Positions 57,685 through 64,000 of a stretch of 64,000 nucleotides of DNA are shown one piece after another. The stretch comes from Actinomycetota bacterium (GTDB lineage Bacteria > Actinomycetota > Actinomycetes > Propionibacteriales > Propionibacteriaceae): positions 59,614 through 123,613 of the forward strand of contig JAIUOS010000009.1 in NCBI GenBank assembly GCA_020161755.1. The letters run 5' to 3'. Within the stretch, counting starts at the first letter, position 1. Every line of letters starts with the position of its first letter. Position numbers and translations under genes: made by a program. The notes under the pieces are model-generated. The model was not told where the DNA came from. It saw only the letters and a program-made list of their open reading frames with translations, and ran no database searches.

Positions 57685-58294
57685 CGGAGTCCTCCTGCGG
57701 GATCGGAAGGTCGATGCCAACGTCAGACGGTTCGAAGGCAAGGTCGTCGAGGTCGCCCGGCTCCTCAGGCAGCCAGAACGCCAGATCCGCCTTACTGCGG
57801 TCACCGATCTCGAAGGTGCCGACCGTACGGAATACCTGTACACCCACCTCGAAGGAGTCCGGGTCGAGGATGTCCCAGACCGCGATGTACCTGCTGACCT
57901 CGAGTTCTGGGAGGGCTTGCTCCACCGTTAGGCCCGCGATCGTTGGCTGGATGTAGAACGCGCGGCGCGCGCGGTTGCGACCCGGGATTGGCAACCCGCC
58001 GTCCATGGGCCGAAGCACTCGCAGAGTCGCGTCGCCACAGACGAGCTGGAGCGACCCAGTCCTCTGCCCAGGCAGCACTCGCCAAGGAGCGATCTCAGCC
58101 TGGTTCCGCTTCAAGTACATCCCCGCCTGAACCCGTGCGAGATGGTGGCGCAACCAACTATGTTCCGCGTCCGACAGGCCTTGCTCATTCATGGCATGGG
58201 CTGAACGATCCGCTCCATAGCGGAGCGCATCATGTAGGGGACGGCAGAGCGGCTTCATCTTCTGGAGAGCGGCGGCCCGAACAGGTGTGTCCAT
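57662..58294 (-). CDS. Hypothetical partner of the XRE-ImmA regulator
   Basis: A 210-residue protein: MDTPVRAAALQKMKPLCRPL, SDAEHSWLRHHLARVQAGMY, then LQLVCGDATLRVLRPMDGG and ISRYIAVWDILDPDSFEVGVQ-like segment QALPELEVSRYIAVWDILDP. It ends with a very acidic tail (LPEEPGDLDDLAFEPSDVGI, DLPIPQEDSDDDTL). Coupled genes of this size often precede XRE/ImmA genes on mobile elements. The acidic tail could mimic DNA. The start is ATG 58294, since earlier codons are unlike the rest. No Shine-Dalgarno box; a palindrome lies directly upstream. Function unknown. Confidence 0.55.
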   Translation of the reverse strand: MDTPVRAAALQKMKPLCRPLHDALRYGADRSAHAMNEQGLSDAEHSWLRHHLARVQAGMYLKRNQAEIAPWRVLPGQRTGSLQLVCGDATLRVLRPMDGGLPIPGRNRARRAFYIQPTIAGLTVEQALPELEVSRYIAVWDILDPDSFEVGVQVFRTVGTFEIGDRSKADLAFWLPEEPGDLDDLAFEPSDVGIDLPIPQEDSDDDTLHG

Positions 58295-58295
58295 G

Positions 58296-58314
58296 GCGGT
58301 AATAATATCACCGC
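58296..58314. promoter_or_regulatory. Operator-like dyad upstream of the ImmA regulator operon
   Basis: GCGGTAATAATATCACCGC matches its own reverse complement at 16 of 19 positions (GCGGT..ATA.TAT..ACCGC). It lies directly upstream of the 58294 start; a likely binding site for the XRE protein. Confidence 0.5.
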
Positions 58315-58392
58315 AGTTCTCACTGGCAAGCGACACGCGCGGAAGATGCCTTACCTCTTGTCCACAGTGGGCTCGACGCGGTCCCCAGTTCG

Positions 58393-61300
58393 TCAGGCGA
58401 GTGGCAGTTCGGGCAACGAGTCAACGATCATCATCGTCTGCACTGAGACCCGCGTGATCCGCTTGACGAGGTCGACGATGTAGCGCGGGTCGCCATGTTC
58501 GCGGCACCAGTCGTTGGGGTCGTTCACGATGCCGGAGTCCTTGTCGGTCTTCACCTGATAGCGGTCGATCAGCCACTCCAGTGCCGAGCGGGAGCCGAGC
58601 ATGTACCGGTGCGCCTCGGCCGGGATGTCTCCCAGCGTGACGTGGCCGTTGTAGACGATGGCCTTCTTGGTGGTCTTGTCCGCCCAGCGCATCTTCTCCA
58701 CCCGGAACGTCTCCCACGGGTCGGTGCTGAACGGTGCTTGCTCGGCCAGTGGGTACGGTTCGACGGATTCGTAGTTCACATGCAGGTCGGACAACTTCCG
58801 GCCGGCTTCGACGAACGCGTCGAAGTCGGACGTCGAAGCCGCCAGCGGGATCCGCGGGAGCATCCGCTTTAGGTCGGCGGCGAAGGTGCTGCGGTACTGC
58901 TCCGAATGCAGCACGCCGTAGACGTAGAAGAAGACGTCGTCCTTAGCGACTCGGGGGCCGAACGTGTCGCGATAGAGCGTCAGGATGCCGTCGGTGATGT
59001 TGTCGACCCGCCGATCGCCCCACTCGTCGACGTCGCCTGAGGACTCCAGCAGCGACGCCTGGTCGCCGGGGGCAACTCTCTCGTAGGTCCAGCGCGGAAA
59101 GAATTGACCAGGGTTGCCAGCTCCGCCCAGCACTAGGTTCGGCAGAAGGTCAGTAGCGAGGGCCAGAAAGGGTGCCGAGGCGGCAGTTCCCGAAACCCAC
59201 ATCCCCAGGTTCGGTTGGTCACGATGAGGGAACAGGTCTTCCAGTTGGTAGACCATGTCATTGAGTGGGCGATCGAAATAGACCCAATGACGCGTAAAGG
59301 GTCGATACGATCCCGTCCGAACAGCCTCCTGCAGCCATGCATATCGCCGTCCCCGGTCGGCGTCGCTGCGTGTGCTTCGATTCCAATTGAACTTGCTCTT
59401 ATCGTTGTCCAGGAGATCGGCGGCGGTGCGATTATCTCCCTGACTTCGCTTTGCCTCTAGCCTCGCCACTTCCCCGTTGTAGAAGCTGATCGCTCGCTGC
59501 ATGTTCCGGCTCACCGCTGCTTGCGAGAACCCGTACACCCAAGCGTCTCGACCGCTGTTCAGCCCCTGCGAGTATCGGGCGAATACGGTGATTGCGGTGG
59601 ATCCGTCCTTAAGCCCCAGCGGGACCAGTCTCTCGAACGAATCCCCGCGCTGGTTCAACCAGTCACCCGACTCGTTCGGGTTAATCGCCTGCCAGCCGAC
59701 TCCGGCCATCGTCGCGCTGTCGATCCGCTCGAGCTTGTCTTCACGGCTAAGGTAGTCGTCGACCCCGAAGTAGCGGAGGTTACATGGCCCTGTCGCGCCC
59801 TCGCGCTTCACGGCTATAACCACAGCGACGCCCGTCCGCGCTCCTGAGCCGAAGACCTTGCCACCTTCCCGCCGAGAGATCTCGCCAGCAGTGCGCTGAT
59901 TGCCCCGCAAGTTGTAGACCCAGATATCGCTGAATTCATCCGCGAGGGTCTTTCGTATGCCGTCCGCTGCGTTCCCATCAACCCAGCCGTTGTTGGAGAC
60001 GAACGCGATCACTCCTTGGCTACCTAGCCGATCCGTGGCCCAACGAAAAGCTCGGACGTAGGAGTCGTACAGGTTGTTCTTGTTTATCGCTGTCGATAGC
60101 GCGCCGTAGGTCCGTGCAATTCGAGCATCAAGGGTCGGATAGCGCAAGTTCGCGTTGTTGTCGTTAGCGCTTGCCTGTCTGATTGAATAAGGGGGGTTGC
60201 CGACGATGACCTTGATGGGTGCGGCGAGTTGGGCGTCGATGCGGTCGTTGTTGACGGGAATGAGGCTGGTGTCGGATCGGTCGCCGGCCTCGGTGATCTG
60301 GAAGGTATCGGTGAGCGTGGCCCCGGCGAACGGCAGGTACGGGATCTCGACGGGATCGACCGACGACTCGGCCGTGTGGGTCTGCGCGATTGCCTGATAG
60401 GTGGTCTCGATGTTCACGCAGGCGATGTAGTAGGCCAGCAGCATGATCTCGTTGGCCCACAGCTCGTGGGCGTACTTGCGGGCCAGGTCCTCGGGTCGGA
60501 TGATGCCGGATTCGAGGAGTCGGACGATGAAGGTGCCGGTCCCGGTGAACGGGTCGAGGATGTGGACGCCTTCGTCGGTGAGGCCGTAGCCGAACTCTTG
60601 GCGGCAGACGTCGTCGGCGGCGCGGAGGATGAAGTCGACGATTTCGACTGGGGTGTAGACCACACCGAACGAGCTGGCCTGTTTGGGGAAGGCCTTTTTG
60701 AAGAAGTTCTCGTACAGCTCGTGGATCACGGTCTGGCGTCCGGCGGCGGTTTCGATTTGGGCGGCGCGTTTGCGGACGGAGGCGTAGAACGCGTCCAGCT
60801 TGGCGGTTTCGGCGTCGAGGCCTTGCCCGGCGAGGGCGTCGACCATGTGCTGCATGGTGATGGAGACCGGGTTGTGGGCGGCGAAGCTGTCGTGCTCGAA
60901 CAGGGCGTCGAAGACGGGCCGGGTGATCAGGTGCTGGCTGAGCATCGAGACGGCGTCGTCGGTGCCGATTGAGTCGTTGAGGTTGGACTTCAGTCCGTCC
61001 AGGAAGCGGTCGAACTCGGCGTGGACGCTGTGGTCGCCGGCGGCGAGGATGGCTTTGATGCGGGCGGTCTGGTTGTGGGTGATGTCGACGACGTCGTCGG
61101 CCCAGGCGTCCCAGTACTCCCGGTCGCCGCACTTCTTCACGATCCGGGCCAGGATCGAGTCGCGCCACTCGGTCAGGGAGAACAGCGGGAACTGGATCCC
61201 CGCGGTGGGCTTGGGCTTGGTGTTGCCTTCTTCGTAGTCGGTGGGGTCACCCTTGCCGATCACGTCGATGGTGATCTTGCCCTTGGTGTTCTTGTCCAGG

Positions 61301-63225
61301 TCGATCGAGTTGATCATGGCGTTGAACCGGTCGTCGTGGGAGCGCAGCGCGTTCAGAACGTCCCACACGACCTTGAACCGCTTGTTGTCCTTCAGCGCCT
61401 CCTCCGGTGCCATGCCGGCCGGGATCGCGACCGGCAGGATGACGTAGCCGAAGTCCTTGTCCTTGGCTTTGCGCATCACCCGTCCGACCGACTGGACCAC
61501 GTCGACCAAGCTGTTGCGCGGGTGCAGGAACAGCACAGCGTCCAGCGCGGGAACGTCCACGCCTTCGGACAGGCAGCGGGCGTTGGACAGGATTCGGCAT
61601 TCGCCTTCGGTGATCGGGGCCTTCAGCCAGGCCAGCCGCTCGGCTCGCTGGAGCGCGTTCATGTTGCCGTCGACATGCTGGACGTCGACGGCCAGGTTGG
61701 CTCCCGTGCCGTCACCATCGCCGAGGGCGTCCACCACTTGCGGGAACGCGTAAGTGAAGCCCTTCGAGGAGCGGATGTCGCGCAGGAACGCGACCGCCCG
61801 CTTCATCGGGGCGGGGTCGGGCCCGAAGTCGCCGTCCTTGGTGCGTTTGGCCAGGCCGTTCCAGCAGCCGACGATCTTCGCTGCGTCGTCCAGGCTCAGT
61901 TCGGAGTTGGCATCGGCCAGGCTGGCCTGGAGCGGTTCGGCGATCGCGTCGCCTTCGACGACCAGCACCATCACCTTGTAGTCACTCAGCAGCCGCTGTT
62001 CGACCGCTTCGCCGAAGCCGAGCCGGTGGAACTCTGGGCCGTAAAGGTCCTCGTTGTCCATGGAGGTGAGCACTGCGGCCGCCTCGTCGGCCTTCTTCTT
62101 CACCGCGTCGCCATAGATGCGTGGGGTGGCGGTCATGTACAGGCGGCGCGCGGCGGGCAGGGAGGTGTTGTCGTGCACCTTCACGAATGACGATTCGTCC
62201 GCCTCGCCGGGCAGCCGCACTCCGGTGGTGCGGTGGGCCTCGTCGCAAAGGATCAGGTCGAACTCGCTGGTCGAGGCTTGCTGGGCTTGGGCGACCACGT
62301 CGATGGACTGGTAGGTGGAGAACACTACGGTCATGCCGCGAAGCCGTCGTCCGACCCCGGCCAGGTTGGCGGCCAATCTGCCGGCGTCGGTGGTGGGCAG
62401 CGGGATGTCGTGGGTGGTGATGTCCTCGGCCTGGGCGGCGGCCTTGCTATCGGAACAGACCACGAAGGGGCGGATGTCGGTCTGGGTCTGCGCCATCCAC
62501 TCCCGCAGCGACTGCGACACCAACGAGATCGAGGGCGCCAGGAACAGCACCTTCAGCTGGCCGCCGTTCGCGGCACACAACTGCTCGGCCAGCTTCAACG
62601 AGGTGAACGTCTTGCCGGTGCCACAAGCCGAGATCCACTTGCCCCGATCCGAGGTCTCGAAGCCGGCACGGATGCGTTCGATGGCGAGCTTCTGGTGCGG
62701 CCGCAGCCCGTACTTGACCGCCTTCTTCAGCTGGAAGGCCAGCGCCCCGGGAGCGACCTGCATCCAGTCAATTGGTGACTCGGCGATCTCGGCCAACCCG
62801 ATTCGCTGCACCGGGATCGACTGGTTCACCAGGGCGTCCTCGGCGTGCTTGGACCAGCGATCGGTCGTGGAGATGATCACTCGGTTGGTGAACGTGATCC
62901 CGTCCCACGACTTGCCCGACGCGGTAAAGAACGAGTCGATGTCGGCCTTCTGCAGGGTGTGCTTGGGGTCATAGAACTTGCACTGGATCGCCGTCCATTC
63001 ACCTGTGGACTTGTTGCGGGCGACCAGATCGATCCCGGTGTCGTGCGTGCCCTCACGGTGCTGCCAATCCGGCCAGCGCTGCACTTCGTCGTACTCGACG
63101 CTGAGAGTGGGGTCGAGCCAGAAGTAGTCGACCATCAGCTTTTCGAACTTCTCACCGCGCTCGGAGTTCGTCGGAGCCGTCCGAAAGTCCTCGATGACAT
63201 CGTGGACAGTGGTCTTTGTAGCCAA
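58393..63225 (-). CDS. Type ISP restriction-modification enzyme (LlaGI-like)
   Basis: A 1,610-residue single polypeptide. The N-terminal Mrr-like nuclease has D66 in DTGIDLVARNKST and Q81-x-K83 in IQCKFYD. A superfamily 2 helicase follows, with Walker A SACGTGKTFTS (202-206) and DEAH (328-331). The methyltransferase core has the motif I DPFTGTGTFIV near residue 890 and the N6-adenine NPPY motif near 1008. The remaining 550 residues are the target-recognition part. This domain order is that of type ISP enzymes, which methylate one strand and translocate to cleave. The start is TTG 63225, with GGAAGG upstream; the longer frame from 63417 has no family match before it. It protects the element against phage and competing elements. 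Confidence 0.9.
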   Translation of the reverse strand: MATKTTVHDVIEDFRTAPTNSERGEKFEKLMVDYFWLDPTLSVEYDEVQRWPDWQHREGTHDTGIDLVARNKSTGEWTAIQCKFYDPKHTLQKADIDSFFTASGKSWDGITFTNRVIISTTDRWSKHAEDALVNQSIPVQRIGLAEIAESPIDWMQVAPGALAFQLKKAVKYGLRPHQKLAIERIRAGFETSDRGKWISACGTGKTFTSLKLAEQLCAANGGQLKVLFLAPSISLVSQSLREWMAQTQTDIRPFVVCSDSKAAAQAEDITTHDIPLPTTDAGRLAANLAGVGRRLRGMTVVFSTYQSIDVVAQAQQASTSEFDLILCDEAHRTTGVRLPGEADESSFVKVHDNTSLPAARRLYMTATPRIYGDAVKKKADEAAAVLTSMDNEDLYGPEFHRLGFGEAVEQRLLSDYKVMVLVVEGDAIAEPLQASLADANSELSLDDAAKIVGCWNGLAKRTKDGDFGPDPAPMKRAVAFLRDIRSSKGFTYAFPQVVDALGDGDGTGANLAVDVQHVDGNMNALQRAERLAWLKAPITEGECRILSNARCLSEGVDVPALDAVLFLHPRNSLVDVVQSVGRVMRKAKDKDFGYVILPVAIPAGMAPEEALKDNKRFKVVWDVLNALRSHDDRFNAMINSIDLDKNTKGKITIDVIGKGDPTDYEEGNTKPKPTAGIQFPLFSLTEWRDSILARIVKKCGDREYWDAWADDVVDITHNQTARIKAILAAGDHSVHAEFDRFLDGLKSNLNDSIGTDDAVSMLSQHLITRPVFDALFEHDSFAAHNPVSITMQHMVDALAGQGLDAETAKLDAFYASVRKRAAQIETAAGRQTVIHELYENFFKKAFPKQASSFGVVYTPVEIVDFILRAADDVCRQEFGYGLTDEGVHILDPFTGTGTFIVRLLESGIIRPEDLARKYAHELWANEIMLLAYYIACVNIETTYQAIAQTHTAESSVDPVEIPYLPFAGATLTDTFQITEAGDRSDTSLIPVNNDRIDAQLAAPIKVIVGNPPYSIRQASANDNNANLRYPTLDARIARTYGALSTAINKNNLYDSYVRAFRWATDRLGSQGVIAFVSNNGWVDGNAADGIRKTLADEFSDIWVYNLRGNQRTAGEISRREGGKVFGSGARTGVAVVIAVKREGATGPCNLRYFGVDDYLSREDKLERIDSATMAGVGWQAINPNESGDWLNQRGDSFERLVPLGLKDGSTAITVFARYSQGLNSGRDAWVYGFSQAAVSRNMQRAISFYNGEVARLEAKRSQGDNRTAADLLDNDKSKFNWNRSTRSDADRGRRYAWLQEAVRTGSYRPFTRHWVYFDRPLNDMVYQLEDLFPHRDQPNLGMWVSGTAASAPFLALATDLLPNLVLGGAGNPGQFFPRWTYERVAPGDQASLLESSGDVDEWGDRRVDNITDGILTLYRDTFGPRVAKDDVFFYVYGVLHSEQYRSTFAADLKRMLPRIPLAASTSDFDAFVEAGRKLSDLHVNYESVEPYPLAEQAPFSTDPWETFRVEKMRWADKTTKKAIVYNGHVTLGDIPAEAHRYMLGSRSALEWLIDRYQVKTDKDSGIVNDPNDWCREHGDPRYIVDLVKRITRVSVQTMMIVDSLPELPLA

Positions 63226-63383
63226 CGTGGCTTCCTTCCGCGGGGTTCTCACGACACGGTAGCGGCAGAGCCTGGAGCTTCGGGCGAATGCTCGTAGTGT
63301 CGTGGCAACGACCAAGGAGTGATGGAGCGCTGCGTCGAAGGACACCCTCGGCTGCTCGGCATCGCCGGGAGGCTGAATCGAAC

Positions 63384-63680
63384 ATGTGTGCGATACTGCG
63401 GTTTGTGGGTGAGGCACTCTTTCCGGCGCCGCAGAATGCGGTTGGTGTGCCTCCTGGCGCGAGCGGCAAGGGCTACTTCGGCCGGCGTCTGGTGTTGGCG
63501 AGGCTGGTCTGGAAGACGCACACCGAGGTGGTGCCGGGGGTGGTCTTGTGGCGCGAGCAGGGCCGGGTGTGTGTGGAGTGGGAACCTCGCCCAGGGGCGC
63601 CTAAGCGGCTCACCTGGCTGCTCGCTGAGGATGTGAGGCCGCGACTCCGGTACGGCGGCCGCGAGGACGACGCGACGTAG
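63384..63680 (+). CDS. Small hypothetical protein
   Basis: A protein of about 98 residues (ATG 63384): MCAILRFVGEALFPAPQNAV, GRRLVLARLVWKTHTEVVPG VVLWREQGRVCVEWEP (parts), ending KRLTWLLAEDVRPRLRYGG. It is a compact, mixed alpha/beta domain with several tryptophans. It lies between the restriction enzyme and another conjugative-element gene and may be an accessory or immunity gene. The start is uncertain. Confidence 0.45.
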   Translation: MCAILRFVGEALFPAPQNAVGVPPGASGKGYFGRRLVLARLVWKTHTEVVPGVVLWREQGRVCVEWEPRPGAPKRLTWLLAEDVRPRLRYGGREDDAT

Positions 63681-63691
63681 CCGGGAGGCTG

Positions 63692-64000
63692 TTAGTCGGG
63701 CAGGACCTCACCGGTGGCGGCGTCGATCTGGTTGCCGTCGTCGTCGACGATGCGGAGCCTGGGTGGTCGGGCCGGGAGGTCGCTCAGTTGGGCGATGTCG
63801 GTGTCGTAGGAGCGTTGGCGGTCGCGCACGGCGGTGTCGCTGGCAAAGCGGGCGTGGCGTGATCGTCCGGGCCAGGGTTTGTGTTCTTCTTCGCAGAGGG
63901 TTCGGGTGCGGAGTTTGAGTCTCTCGGTGAAGGCGGGGATGGTGTAGCGGTGCCATTCTTCGAGGCTGTTGCTGCTGGTGTCGATGCTGGCGCGGCGGCG
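63692..64000 (-). CDS. C-terminal part of a protein cut by the window edge
   Basis: On the minus strand the frame is open from base 64000 down to a TAA at 63692-63694. It encodes SNSLEEWHRYTIPAFTERLK, LRTRTLCEEEHKPWPGRSRH, ARFASDTAVRDRQRYDSYTD and ends IVDDDGNQIDAATGEVLPD. No start codon is available in the window. It reads as a genuine, charged soluble protein, probably another conjugative-element gene. No family is recognised. Confidence 0.55.
   Translation of the reverse strand, partial: RRRASIDTSSNSLEEWHRYTIPAFTERLKLRTRTLCEEEHKPWPGRSRHARFASDTAVRDRQRSYDTDIAQLSDLPARPPRLRIVDDDGNQIDAATGEVLPD

Overview
The window is high-GC DNA with actinobacterial gene content: GTG and TTG starts, leaderless or weakly led genes, SH3b and ARB_07466-type secreted proteins, MobF relaxase conjugation genes and many actinobacterial insertion sequences. 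The host is most likely a member of the Actinomycetota; the order cannot be fixed from the sequence alone. There are two tRNA genes (Lys-UUU and Glu-UUC), no rRNA and no CRISPR array.

Layout. (1) 1-15.9 kb is ordinary chromosome: a NERD/UvrD helicase, quinone oxidoreductase, OsmC, thioredoxin, a NERD protein with a probable frameshift, two lipoproteins, a divergent MDR dehydrogenase/TetR pair with two matching operators, a small toxin-antitoxin cluster (PIN remnant, MNT, VapBC), an integrase remnant beside tRNA-Lys, a membrane-anchored GroEL-apical-domain-like protein, a zincin, a secreted SH3b protein, tRNA-Glu and a DUF4184 gene broken by an in-frame TGA. (2) 15.9-25.6 kb is an IS-rich segment: an IS110 element, an IS21 element whose istB is split by an IS1380-type element, a few small genes (NUDIX, Imm26-like) and an ISL3 element. 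(3) 25.6-34.8 kb is a compact catabolic locus: a truncated deoR, two RpiB-like isomerases, a TIM-like isomerase, a UPF0261/Tm-1-like ATP-binding protein, a TIM-barrel 'phosphoenolpyruvate hydrolase-like' protein, an amidohydrolase_2, a RuBisCO-like protein (RLP), a divergent DUF1097 membrane protein and a DeoR regulator. (4) 34.8-44.8 kb holds broken accessory genes: a defence-like MBL plus PRTase pair cut by an IS21 end, an IS3 element between two unrelated istB fragments, several hypotheticals and a secreted metalloprotease gene split in its signal peptide by a second IS1380-type element. (5) 44.8-64 kb is part of a conjugative or mobilisable element: accessory genes, ArdC, an exceptional relaxase-helicase-primase fusion, an A24 peptidase, an XRE/ImmA regulator pair and a type ISP restriction-modification enzyme.

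How the genes fit together. The RLP locus is the most striking part. An RLP of the 3-oxo-isoapionate-4-phosphate decarboxylase kind would make L-erythrulose 1-phosphate. The TIM-like and RpiB-like enzymes beside it match the LerI/DerI pair that converts that compound through D-erythrulose 4-phosphate to D-erythrose 4-phosphate. The amidohydrolase, the split Tm-1-like pair and the DUF1097 protein would then supply upstream steps that are not described for any pathway I know. That assignment is inference; the gene identities and co-arrangement are seen directly. In the conjugation region, three copies of one about 40-bp promoter-like block with identical internal spacing drive ArdC, a small accessory operon and the relaxase, which marks a shared regulon.
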